Assembly: GCA_045106295.1 (NCBI GenBank)
Contig: JBGCEI010000093.1
Span: forward strand, 1-6,027
Origin: WTJX01 sp045106295
GTDB taxonomy: Bacteria > Bacteroidota > Bacteroidia > Cytophagales > JAAEPT01
Direction of reading: 5' to 3'
Length of the DNA stretch: 6,027 bases
Shown here: positions 1 through 6,027 of the stretch, in pieces
How positions within the stretch are numbered: position 1 is the first letter of the stretch
Layout of the letters: every line of letters starts with the position of its first letter
The notes under the pieces: model-generated
Databases searched by the model: none
What the model saw: only the letters and a program-made list of their open reading frames with translations
What the model was told of the DNA's origin: nothing
Program-made: the position numbers and the translations under genes

Positions 1-28
1 GTGCTCTAACCAACTGAGCTATAGGCCC
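1..28 (-). tRNA. tRNA, 5' part only, probably tRNA-Ile
   Basis: Read on the minus strand, 28 down to 1 gives a 7-nt acceptor strand (GGGCCTA), TA at positions 8-9, a D arm with stem GCTC/GAGC and loop AGTTGGTTA, then the first bases before the anticodon stem. This is a textbook tRNA 5' half. The anticodon and 3' half lie outside the window, so the amino acid is not shown directly. The GGGCC start with this D arm resembles bacterial tRNA-Ile(GAT), which is an inference from memory of the family. It is transcribed away from the HAD phosphatase gene. Confidence 0.85.
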
Positions 29-58
29 GGTACCAATAAATTAAATAATATTGGTTCC
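29..58. repeat. Imperfect inverted repeat between divergent tRNA and HAD gene
   Basis: The arms GGTACCAATA (29-38) and TATTGGTTCC (49-58) are inverted copies with one mismatch, separated by 10 A/T bases. The repeat directly abuts the tRNA 5' end and ends just before the candidate promoter of the HAD gene. A second small inverted repeat (CCTTT, GAA, AAAGG, 57-69) follows. The position suits a divergent control region or a leader hairpin of the tRNA transcript, but no binding protein can be named and chance in AT-rich DNA is possible. Confidence 0.4.
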
Positions 59-89
59 TTTGAAAAAGGATTGCAATGTTACATATTTG
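59..89 (+). promoter_or_regulatory. Candidate Bacteroidota-type promoter for the HAD-led cluster
   Basis: TTTG at 59-62 is followed after 19 nt by CATATTTG at 82-89. This matches the Bacteroidota consensus TTTG-N19-TAnnTTTG except for the first base of the -7 box. Transcription would begin near 95-98, which places the ATG at 115 inside the mRNA but leaves the ATG at 76 upstream of it. The call rests on pattern and spacing only. Confidence 0.45.
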
Positions 90-114
90 CTGTTACCGAA
101 GCAAGATTTTTTTA

Positions 115-750
115 ATGAATATTAACTTTTCGACTATAAAAAACATCGTTTTTGATCTAGGAAACGTTGTAATCGACATAGATTTTGAAATCACCTTTCA
201 AGCCTTCGCCGATATTCTCCAAGAACCATATGAAAAAACAGCTCTTTTCTTACGGAAATCAAACATCAATCACAGGTTTGAAACGGGACAAATCACAGAA
301 GAAGAATTAATAACTGAAATCCAAGCATATGCTTCTGTACCTGTTACTGGGCAACAAGTTGTAGATGCATGGAATGCTCTATTATTAGAAATGCCTAACG
401 AACGAATTCAACGAATTCAAGGGTTAGAGAAAAAATATAAGACTCTAGTATTAAGCAATACAAACTCTACTCACATAAACGAAGTAAATAAGAGACTGAA
501 AGACAACACTGGTATTTCTGACCTGACAGAATTATTTACTGATACTGTATATTATTCTCACGACATTGGTTTAGCCAAACCAGACATTGCTATTTATCAG
601 CATATCCTTAATGATAGTAATTTGGTAGCTAACGAAACGCTGTTTATCGATGATAAAGAAGAAAACATTTTAGGAGCTCAAAAACTAGGCATTCAAACCA
701 TTCATTTGGTAAAACCTACCACTATATTAGACGTACTACAAGATGCTTAA
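115..750 (+). CDS. HAD-family phosphatase, YihX-like (HAD-IA)
   Basis: Predicted soluble cytoplasmic phosphohydrolase of 211 aa. Motif I is FDLGNVV with the nucleophile Asp14; the second Asp of the classical DxD is Gly16, as in the YihX (alpha-D-glucose-1-phosphatase) branch. Motif II is LVLSNTN around Ser114, motif III is Lys155 in GLAKPD, and motif IV is the Asp179-Asp180 pair in FIDDKEEN. The helical cap lies at about residues 25-95. The length fits YihX (about 200 aa). An in-frame ATG at 76 would add 13 residues unlike the family and lies upstream of the predicted transcription start, so 115 is preferred. The stop codon overlaps the start of the protease gene by 8 nt, which suggests translational coupling. 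Family assignment is firm. The substrate is unknown: sugar phosphates or another small phosphoester are possible. Confidence 0.88.
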   Translation: MNINFSTIKNIVFDLGNVVIDIDFEITFQAFADILQEPYEKTALFLRKSNINHRFETGQITEEELITEIQAYASVPVTGQQVVDAWNALLLEMPNERIQRIQGLEKKYKTLVLSNTNSTHINEVNKRLKDNTGISDLTELFTDTVYYSHDIGLAKPDIAIYQHILNDSNLVANETLFIDDKEENILGAQKLGIQTIHLVKPTTILDVLQDA

Positions 751-1894
751 AAAGTTCCTAGCCAAAAAATGGTCTCATCCTCTCCTATTTTTACTGACTT
801 TAGGTACTACTACTTGCTCAGGAAGCATGCACCAAAACATATGGACCGCTAAAAATTTTACAACAGAAGATCTTCAAGATCCGGGAATTGCTTTTTTCTT
901 ATCAGGGCTCTATTTTTCATTATCGTTCCTATTCATTTTATCTGTACACGAATTCGGTCATTATTTCACAGCTAAATATCATAAAGTAAAAGCCACTCTC
1001 CCCTACTATATTCCTTTAATCTTTCCTTTCAAAGGATTACAAATTGGTACCATGGGTGCTGTAATAGCGATGAAAGAACGAATAAAAAGCAAAAAACAGA
1101 TTTTTGATGTAGGCATAGCAGGACCACTAGCTGGTTTTGTGGCAGCTATTTTATTATTAAGCTATGGTTTTACTCATTTACCTTCTCCTGAAAAGATTTA
1201 TGAAATCCATGCAGAATATGAGCAATACGGGACAGACTATGCACAGCATGTCTATGCCAATGCGAAAGAAGAAGGCGCTATAAAAATAGGTACAAATCTT
1301 ATTTTTGAATTCTTTAAACACTATGTAGCAGAAAGTCCTGATTTAGTACCCAACTCTTATGAATTAATGCATTATCCTTTCCTTTTTGCTGGTTTTCTCT
1401 CTCTCTTTTTTACTGCTTTAAACTTATTCCCTATTGGTCAACTAGATGGTGGTCATGTATTGTATGGTCTCATAGGATATCGGAAATTCAAAACTGTTTC
1501 TAAAATAGTATTCACCTTGCTTGTCACATTTGCAGGAATTGGGTTACCCTTCCTCTCTCCTTATCAGTCCGAAAATACCTTCTCATTTATCTTATACCTA
1601 GCACTCTATGTTTACTTTGTGTATTTTGTGTATCAAAAAGTAGTAGATACTCGACAAACAGCTATCTTATTTGCAGTAGCTATCGTTTTCTTTCAGTTTG
1701 TACTAAAAGTCTACTTCCCTACTTTAGAAGGGTATAATGGCTGGTTAGTCTATTGTATCTTATTATCTAGAGTACTAGGTGTATATCACCCAAAGGCAGA
1801 AATTGAAGAACCTCTAGATCTAAAAAGAAAAATATTAGGATGGGTTTCACTCGTTATCTTTATTCTTTGTTTCAGTCCTCAACCTTTACAATAA
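743..1894 (+). CDS. Site-2 protease family (peptidase M50) intramembrane metalloprotease
   Basis: Polytopic zinc protease of the inner membrane, 383 aa, expected to cleave transmembrane substrates (regulated intramembrane proteolysis). The zinc-binding HEFGH is at residues 69-73 inside a hydrophobic segment (about 50-75). The third ligand motif NLFPIGQLDGGH is at 227-238 with Asp235. The conserved FDVGIAGPLAG is at 121-131. Hydrophobic segments are visible near 12-28, 50-68, 122-144, 212-230, 252-271, 280-297, 306-325, 333-347 and 363-378. A polar stretch of about 65 residues (146-211) separates the two catalytic halves; it shows no recognisable PDZ domain. The architecture resembles the EGY-like S2P proteins of plants, archaea and Bacteroidota rather than RseP. 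All catalytic residues are present. The start overlaps the HAD gene by 8 nt and surE follows after 3 nt. The substrate is not evident; no anti-sigma factor gene lies in the window. Confidence 0.9.
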   Translation: MLKKFLAKKWSHPLLFLLTLGTTTCSGSMHQNIWTAKNFTTEDLQDPGIAFFLSGLYFSLSFLFILSVHEFGHYFTAKYHKVKATLPYYIPLIFPFKGLQIGTMGAVIAMKERIKSKKQIFDVGIAGPLAGFVAAILLLSYGFTHLPSPEKIYEIHAEYEQYGTDYAQHVYANAKEEGAIKIGTNLIFEFFKHYVAESPDLVPNSYELMHYPFLFAGFLSLFFTALNLFPIGQLDGGHVLYGLIGYRKFKTVSKIVFTLLVTFAGIGLPFLSPYQSENTFSFILYLALYVYFVYFVYQKVVDTRQTAILFAVAIVFFQFVLKVYFPTLEGYNGWLVYCILLSRVLGVYHPKAEIEEPLDLKRKILGWVSLVIFILCFSPQPLQ

Positions 1895-1897
1895 GAC

Positions 1898-2677
1898 ATG
1901 TCTACTCCACAAATTTTAGTTACTAATGACGATGGAATTACTTCGAAAGGAATTCGATTATTAACAGAAGTAGCTTGTCAGTTTGGAGAAGTAACTATAG
2001 TAGCACCAGACAAACCACAATCTGGTATGGGACATGCCATTACCGTAGCTGATCCTTTAAAATTAAAATGTTCCACTACTTTATTTACAGATTTACCCGT
2101 AAAAGCCTATACATGCAGTGGTACGCCTGCAGATTGTGTAAAAATGGCTAATGATATTATTTACAAAACCAACTCTCCAGATTTAGTACTGAGTGGAATA
2201 AACCACGGAAGTAATTCATCCATTTCCGTTTTATATTCAGGAACTATGTCTGCTGCCATAGAAGCAGCCATAGAAAACATTCCTGCTATTGGTTTTAGCT
2301 TATGTGAGTACGGTGATGATACAGAAATGAGTCATTGCAAAGAATGGATGGAAAAAATAATCGTTCAGATACTAGAAAATGGAACATCTGCTCATACTGC
2401 ACTGAATGTAAACATTCCTGCTTTCAGCAAAGAACCGATCAAAGGAATCAAAATAGCTCGTCAGTCAACTGCTCGTTGGTACGAGAAGTATGAAAAACGA
2501 ACCGACCCTTTTGGAAACGATTATTACTGGATAGCTGGTGATTTCATAAAACCAAATGAAGGAACAGATACCGACGAATGGGCATTAGACAACAATTATG
2601 TGTCAGTAGTTCCTTGTCAATTCGATATGACAGCACACAAAAAATTGGCTTTTTTTAAAGAAAAATGGTCAATTTAG
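1898..2677 (+). CDS. surE: 5'/3'-nucleotidase SurE
   Basis: Metal-dependent nucleoside monophosphatase, 259 aa, close to the usual 250-260 aa of SurE, cytoplasmic. The N-terminal signature ILVTNDDG places the metal ligands Asp11 and Asp12. Ser42 lies in the PQSGMGHAIT stretch, and Asn102 in LSGINHGSN completes the metal site. The substrate-loop signature GTPADCV is at 75-81 and the glycine-rich YSGTMSAAIEA segment follows Asn102. SurE removes phosphate from nucleoside monophosphates and is linked to stationary-phase and stress survival in several bacteria. Only 3 nt separate it from the upstream protease gene, so it is almost certainly on the same transcript. lpxB follows 70 nt downstream. 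Nothing is truncated or missing. Confidence 0.95.
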   Translation: MSTPQILVTNDDGITSKGIRLLTEVACQFGEVTIVAPDKPQSGMGHAITVADPLKLKCSTTLFTDLPVKAYTCSGTPADCVKMANDIIYKTNSPDLVLSGINHGSNSSISVLYSGTMSAAIEAAIENIPAIGFSLCEYGDDTEMSHCKEWMEKIIVQILENGTSAHTALNVNIPAFSKEPIKGIKIARQSTARWYEKYEKRTDPFGNDYYWIAGDFIKPNEGTDTDEWALDNNYVSVVPCQFDMTAHKKLAFFKEKWSI

Positions 2678-2747
2678 TACGAGTTCTATTTAAGAAATGT
2701 ATGCGTTTTAAAATCTAACGATCTAATATTCTCAAAATCTTAACCTC

Positions 2748-3887
2748 ATGAAGTATTATTTAATAGTTGGCGAAAAATCAGGAGACCTTCACGCTTCTAA
2801 TCTTATGAAGTCTATCCAACACGAAGACCCTGAAGCTGATTTCCGTTACTTTGGAGGAAATGCTATGCAAGCAGTAGGCGGAAAATTAGTTCGCCATCAC
2901 GACAGTATGGCTTTTATGGGATTTTTGGAAGTGATAAAGAACTTAGGAAAGATACTTGGCTTTTTAAAAGAATGTAAAAAAGACATCCTCTCCTATCAAC
3001 CAGATGTCATCATAGCCGTAGATTATTCAGGGTTCAATCTAAAAATGGAAAAATGGGCTCACAAACAAAATATTAAACACTTTTACTACATCGCTCCAAA
3101 AGTATGGAAAAAAAAAAAAAAAAGAGTTGTAAAGATAAAGAAGTACGTAGACCGTATGTTTTGCATCTTTCCTTTCGAAGTAGACTTCTTTGCTAAGCAT
3201 AACTATCCTGTAGATTATGTTGGGAACCCATCGGTAGACGCTGTACATAACCATCAAGTAAATAAAGGTTTTATTACAGACAACAAGCTGTCTCCAGAAC
3301 CTATTATTGCCATACTTCCAGGAAGTAGAAGACAAGAAATAGAACGCATGTTGGAATTCATGTTAGAAATCTATCCTGATTTCGATGGCTATCAATTTGT
3401 AGTAGGCGCTGTCCCTAATTATCCTAAAAGTTATTTTGAAGAGATAAAAGAAAAGTACAATGTAGCCGTAGTTTATGACCAAACATTTGATTTATTGGCT
3501 CATGCACATTGTGCCGTAGTTACTTCTGGTACTGCCACTTTAGAAACAGCCTTATTTAATGTACCACAAGTAGTAGCATACAAGACAAGTTGGGTCAGCT
3601 ATCAAATAGCTAAATATGTATTGGTCTCTAATAACAATAAATACATCTCTTTAGTAAATATTATTGCTGATAAAGAAGTAGTTCGAGAACTAATTTGGAG
3701 ACATGAACTGACTAGAGAAAATTTAAGCTTAGAGCTACGTAAAGTAATAGATGGAGAAAAGCGCCAGCCGATATTAGATGGTTATAAAAAAGTAAGCACT
3801 CTACTTGGTCACTCAGGAACGTCTGATAGAGCAGCTAGAAAGATGATACGTTACTTAAACCCAGACTATATATCAGAAAATTCTTAA
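2748..3887 (+). CDS. lpxB: Lipid-A-disaccharide synthase LpxB
   Basis: GT19 glycosyltransferase, 379 aa, normal length. It joins UDP-2,3-diacylglucosamine to lipid X to give the beta-1,6-linked lipid A disaccharide 1-phosphate, at the cytoplasmic face of the inner membrane. Visible signatures are GEKSGDLHA (8-16), YFGGNAM then MAFMGFLEV in the N-terminal domain, VDYSGFNL with the conserved Asp92, VGNPSVD (158-164), ILPGSRRQEI (189-198), TSGTATLETAL (259-269) and VPQVVAYK (272-279). The segment after Trp120 is five lysines encoded by a 16-A tract (3108-3123), where the family normally has a WAW-type motif; spacing to the following Arg-Val is unchanged. It may be transcribed with surE, since no clear promoter is seen in the 70-nt gap. 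The gene indicates an outer membrane with lipid A. Confidence 0.95.
   Translation: MKYYLIVGEKSGDLHASNLMKSIQHEDPEADFRYFGGNAMQAVGGKLVRHHDSMAFMGFLEVIKNLGKILGFLKECKKDILSYQPDVIIAVDYSGFNLKMEKWAHKQNIKHFYYIAPKVWKKKKKRVVKIKKYVDRMFCIFPFEVDFFAKHNYPVDYVGNPSVDAVHNHQVNKGFITDNKLSPEPIIAILPGSRRQEIERMLEFMLEIYPDFDGYQFVVGAVPNYPKSYFEEIKEKYNVAVVYDQTFDLLAHAHCAVVTSGTATLETALFNVPQVVAYKTSWVSYQIAKYVLVSNNNKYISLVNIIADKEVVRELIWRHELTRENLSLELRKVIDGEKRQPILDGYKKVSTLLGHSGTSDRAARKMIRYLNPDYISENS
3108..3123 (+). repeat. 16-A homopolymer inside lpxB
   Basis: Sixteen consecutive A bases span codons 121-125 (five AAA Lys) and the first base of Arg126 (AGA). Runs this long are prone to replication, transcription and sequencing slippage, and a gain or loss of one or two bases would shift the lpxB frame. 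As given, the frame is open throughout. Confidence 0.95.
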
Positions 3888-3935
3888 TCATGTTCTAATC
3901 ATCTACTTTTTTTTCAAAAACACCACTCTCTTTTG

Positions 3936-3957
3936 GATCAAGCAATATTGCTTGATC
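3936..3957. repeat. Perfect 22-bp palindrome between convergent units
   Basis: GATCAAGCAAT is followed immediately by its exact reverse complement ATTGCTTGATC. As RNA it would fold into a 9-bp stem with a 4-nt loop on either strand. It lies 48 nt after the lpxB stop and faces the terminator of the convergent tRNA unit. Neither side is followed by a T run, so it is not a standard intrinsic terminator. It could still stop or stabilise the 3' end of the lpxB transcript, or bind a dimeric protein. Confidence 0.75.
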
Positions 3958-3986
3958 TAATGTTAGAGAAGGGAAATATTGGGTAT

Positions 3987-4019
3987 AAAAAAAGCACTCA
4001 CAAATTAATGTAAGTGCTT
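3987..4019 (-). terminator. Intrinsic terminator of the tRNA-Gln/tRNA-Arg unit
   Basis: On the minus strand AAGCACT (4019-4013) pairs with AGTGCTT (3998-3992). The stem continues through three more pairs (4011-4009 with 4002-4000) after one mismatch, leaving a 6-nt loop. The 3' arm runs directly into seven T residues (minus strand 3993-3987). It begins 12 nt after the tRNA-Arg discriminator base, which is the expected place for the end of this tRNA transcript. Confidence 0.85.
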
Positions 4020-4031
4020 GATTATCAGTGG

Positions 4032-4105
4032 TGAACCACTCAGGACTCGAACCTGAAACCTGCTGCTTAGAAGGCAGCTGCTCTATCCAGTTGAGCTAGT
4101 AGTCC
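4032..4105 (-). tRNA. tRNA-Arg (anticodon TCT)
   Basis: A 74-nt cloverleaf read on the minus strand. The acceptor strands GGACTAC and GTGGTTC pair along all seven positions, including G-T wobbles. The D stem is GCTC/GAGC, the anticodon stem GCTGC/GCAGC with loop CTTCTAA, and the T arm TCAGG-TTCGAGT-CCTGA. The anticodon TCT reads AGA codons, which suit an AT-rich genome. The discriminator A at 4032 is followed in the DNA by CCA (4031-4029), so the 3' CCA may be encoded. It lies 7 nt downstream of tRNA-Gln and is probably processed from the same transcript. Confidence 0.95.
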
Positions 4106-4112
4106 TGGAAAG

Positions 4113-4185
4113 TTGTCCGACTAGGGCTCGAACCTAGACTCCTCTGTACCAAAAACAGATGTGTTGCCAGTTACACCATCGGACA
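4113..4185 (-). tRNA. tRNA-Gln (anticodon TTG)
   Basis: A 73-nt cloverleaf read on the minus strand. The acceptor strands TGTCCGA and TCGGACA pair perfectly, beginning with the U-A pair often seen in tRNA-Gln. The D stem is GTGT/ACAC, the anticodon stem TCTGT/ACAGA with loop TTTTGGT, and the T arm CTAGG-TTCGAGC-CCTAG. The anticodon TTG reads CAA. No CCA is encoded after the discriminator A, so it must be added enzymatically. It is the first gene after the promoter at 4203-4232. Confidence 0.95.
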
Positions 4186-4202
4186 ATTGCTTTTTGCGAG
4201 TG

Positions 4203-4232
4203 CAAAGTTAATCAAAATTCAAAAAACTCAAA
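4203..4232 (-). promoter_or_regulatory. Bacteroidota-type promoter of the tRNA-Gln/tRNA-Arg unit
   Basis: On the minus strand TTTG (4232-4229, the -33 box) is followed after 18 nt by TAACTTTG (4210-4203), an exact match to the -7 consensus TAnnTTTG. Transcription would start near 4196-4198, about 11-13 nt before the tRNA-Gln 5' end at 4185. This fits a short trimmed leader. Confidence 0.8.
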
Positions 4233-4244
4233 GAAGAGTTCTTT
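4221..4244 (-). terminator. Possible terminator after purL
   Basis: On the minus strand AAAGAACTC (4244-4236) pairs with GAGTTTTTT (4229-4221) in a 9-bp stem that includes one G-T pair, with a 6-nt loop. It begins 24 nt after the purL stop. The T residues form part of the stem, only three pairs are G-C or G-T, and the T run is then broken by GAA, so it is a weak terminator at best. Its 3' arm touches the -33 box of the tRNA promoter. Confidence 0.35.
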
Positions 4245-4267
4245 AATTTTTTCAAAAAAATTACAAC

Positions 4268-6027
4268 TTACATTCTCTCTACCAACCATTTTTTAGCATT
4301 CTCAAATGCTTCTAACCATGGCGTTGTTTCATCTTTTCTATCAGCAGGGTAATTTGCCCAGTTCCATTGAAAGATAGACCGTTCAATATGCGGCATCATG
4401 ACTAAATGCCTCCCATCATCTGATGCCATCATGGCTGTATTGTAATCCGACCCATTTGGATTTGCAGGGTATTGGTTATAACCATACTTTGCTACGATAT
4501 TGTATTTACCCTCTTCATAAGGCAACTTAAACTTACCCTCTCCGTGAGAGATCCAAACACCTAATGTACTTCCAGATAACGTTTGTAGCATCACAGAGTT
4601 ATTCTCCTCTACACTGACAGAGGTAAATGCAGACTCGTGCTTATTTGAGTCATTATGAAGCATACTTGGCTTCTTATCATGTGCTGTATTAATAAGTCCT
4701 AACTCAATAAACAACTGACAGCCATTACATATCCCCAATGACAGGGTGTCTTCACGAGCATAAAACTTCTCTAATGCTACTTTTGCTTTAGGGTTATGTA
4801 GGAATGATCCTGCCCAACCTTTTGCTGAACCTAACACATCCGAGTTAGAAAACCCTCCTACTGCCGCTAAAAAGTGTGCCTCTTCTAATGTCTCTCGACC
4901 GCTTACTAAGTCAGTCATGTGCACGTCTTTCACTTCAAATCCTGCCAAATACAATGCATTTGCCATTTCTCGTTCTGAATTAGACCCTTTTTCTCTTAAT
5001 ACCGCTGCGACAGGTTTTTTACCTTCTAGTATTGGTAGCTTACCTGTAAAGTGAGAGGGGAACGTAAAGTTTAATTGTTGTTTTTTATAATTAGTAAATC
5101 GTTCAGTAGCTTTTTGTTCACCAGATTGTTGTTTATCCAATAAATACGACGTCTTATACCAAACATCTCGTAATTCAGGTACATTAAACTCTTCTTTATC
5201 CTCTCCATTTACCAGGCTAACGGTGTCACTATTTGTTGCAGTTCCTATTTTGACAAATTTCACTTTAGCTTCAGACAATATACGTTCTACATCCTTACTA
5301 TTAACTGTTTGGATTAAAACACCTGTATTTTCAGAAAAGATAGCTTTAATAGTATCCTTTTCATTCAGACTAGTAATGTCAATGGTTGCACCTACGTTTA
5401 CATCTGCAAAACACATTTCTAATAGTGCTGTAATTAGTCCACCAGCTGAAATATCATGTCCTGCTGTAAGTAATCCTTTAGCAACCAACGCTTGAATCGA
5501 ATTAAAAGCTGACTTAAATTTAGCACTATCTTTAATATCTGGTGTTTCTACCCCTATTTTGTTTTGTGACTGAGCAAAAGAAGAACCTCCTAATTTAAAT
5601 TCATCAGAAGAAAAATCTACATAGTAAATAGCATTGTCTTCCTCTTTAGTAAATACAGGTTCTACTACTTTCGTAATATCATCGCAATGACCTACTGAAG
5701 AAATAATGACTGTTCCTGGTGCTATTACATCTCCATCAGGGTATTTTTGTTTCATGGAAAGCGAATCTTTACCTGTAGGAATATTAATACCTAAATCAAT
5801 GGCAAAGTCAGAAACCGCTTCTACGGCATTGTAGAGACGGGCATCCTCACCCTCGTTCTTACAAGGCCACATCCAATTGGCTGATAAAGAAACTGAATCC
5901 ATTTCATGTTCTAAAGGCGCCCATACTAAGTTTGTTAAACACTCTGCAATGGCATTTCTAGAGCCGGCTCTTTCATCAATGATTGCCGAAACTGTAGCAT
6001 GACCAATGGATGTAGCAACTCCCTCTT
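4268..6027 (-). CDS. purL: Phosphoribosylformylglycinamidine synthase PurL, C-terminal part (cut by window edge)
   Basis: Large fused FGAM synthase, which converts FGAR, glutamine and ATP to FGAM in step four of de novo purine synthesis. The reading frame stays open to the right edge, so 585 C-terminal codons of a protein normally near 1,200-1,300 aa are visible; the Met codon at 5902-5900 is internal, not a start. The residues upstream of it (EGVATSIGHATVSAIID, then SLTNLVWAP-like sequence) continue the family pattern. Next come SLSANWMWPCKNEGEDA and PTGKDSLSM of the second AIRS half, and then HDISAGGL. The C-terminal class I glutamine amidotransferase domain carries GICNGCQ with the nucleophilic Cys at 4729-4727, and MMPHIER with the catalytic His (4390-4388) and Glu (4384-4382). 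All visible catalytic residues are intact. It is transcribed towards the tRNA pair and is unrelated in function to the plus-strand cluster. Confidence 0.97.
   Translation of the reverse strand, partial: EGVATSIGHATVSAIIDERAGSRNAIAECLTNLVWAPLEHEMDSVSLSANWMWPCKNEGEDARLYNAVEAVSDFAIDLGINIPTGKDSLSMKQKYPDGDVIAPGTVIISSVGHCDDITKVVEPVFTKEEDNAIYYVDFSSDEFKLGGSSFAQSQNKIGVETPDIKDSAKFKSAFNSIQALVAKGLLTAGHDISAGGLITALLEMCFADVNVGATIDITSLNEKDTIKAIFSENTGVLIQTVNSKDVERILSEAKVKFVKIGTATNSDTVSLVNGEDKEEFNVPELRDVWYKTSYLLDKQQSGEQKATERFTNYKKQQLNFTFPSHFTGKLPILEGKKPVAAVLREKGSNSEREMANALYLAGFEVKDVHMTDLVSGRETLEEAHFLAAVGGFSNSDVLGSAKGWAGSFLHNPKAKVALEKFYAREDTLSLGICNGCQLFIELGLINTAHDKKPSMLHNDSNKHESAFTSVSVEENNSVMLQTLSGSTLGVWISHGEGKFKLPYEEGKYNIVAKYGYNQYPANPNGSDYNTAMMASDDGRHLVMMPHIERSIFQWNWANYPADRKDETTPWLEAFENAKKWLVERM

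Noticed and set aside
76..114. Start of the HAD gene at the ATG at 76
   Set aside because: The extra 13 residues do not resemble the family, and a promoter-like element at 59-89 places transcription start downstream of 76. The ATG at 115 puts motif I at the usual distance from the N terminus.
154..168. Missing second Asp of the HAD DxD motif (DLG instead of DxD) as a sign of inactivity
   Set aside because: FDLGNV is the normal motif I of YihX-like HAD phosphatases, and the other three motifs are intact.
403..420. Tandem 9-bp duplication (CGAATTCAA twice) in the HAD gene, encoding RIQRIQ
   Set aside because: It lies in the helix before motif II, and the spacing from the cap domain to motif II appears normal for YihX-like proteins, so it is probably coincidental codon repetition.
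3039..3335. 98-codon open frame on the minus strand inside lpxB
   Set aside because: It lies wholly within a well-supported lpxB gene. Its protein is low-complexity (a phenylalanine run from the A tract) and matches no family.
3905..3914. T run after lpxB as an intrinsic terminator
   Set aside because: No stable stem directly precedes the T tract; only short, unconvincing repeats are present in 3880-3905.
5223..5495. 90-codon open frame on the plus strand inside purL
   Set aside because: It is antisense to conserved PurL coding sequence, has no recognisable domain and has no supporting promoter.
5900..5902. ATG (minus strand) as the purL start
   Set aside because: The open frame continues to the window edge with clear PurL family sequence upstream of this Met, so it is an internal residue.

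Overview
The window is AT-rich bacterial chromosome and most likely comes from a member of the Bacteroidota. Three things point there. The coding sequences lack clear Shine-Dalgarno sites. A tRNA promoter at 4203-4232 matches the Bacteroidota pattern TTTG-N18-TAnnTTTG exactly. The protein sequences, including LpxB, the long fused PurL and the EGY-like site-2 protease, have the look of that phylum. I cannot narrow it to a class.

Layout. The left edge (1-28, minus strand) holds the 5' end of a tRNA, probably tRNA-Ile. It is divergent from a plus-strand cluster of four genes: a YihX-like HAD phosphatase (115-750), a polytopic site-2 protease of family M50 (743-1894, overlapping the HAD gene by 8 nt), the 5'-nucleotidase SurE (1898-2677, 3 nt gap) and lipid-A-disaccharide synthase LpxB (2748-3887, 70 nt gap). 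The first three are packed tightly enough to be one transcript, and lpxB may be its last gene. A short convergent region (3888-4031) carries a perfect 22-bp palindrome and an intrinsic terminator for the opposite strand. On the minus strand follow tRNA-Arg(TCT) and tRNA-Gln(TTG), 7 nt apart, with their own promoter. Upstream of them is the 3' part of purL, which runs off the right edge.

How the genes work together. The plus-strand cluster mixes envelope functions (LpxB making the lipid A disaccharide, a membrane-embedded protease) with small-phosphate hydrolases (HAD, SurE). The arrangement looks like a housekeeping operon rather than a dedicated pathway. PurL belongs to de novo purine synthesis and is unrelated to the cluster. 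I see no mobile element, CRISPR array, phage gene or defence system, and nothing that looks like an undescribed system. The most notable oddity is an uninterrupted run of 16 A inside lpxB, which replaces a normally conserved tryptophan-containing motif with five lysines without changing the local length.
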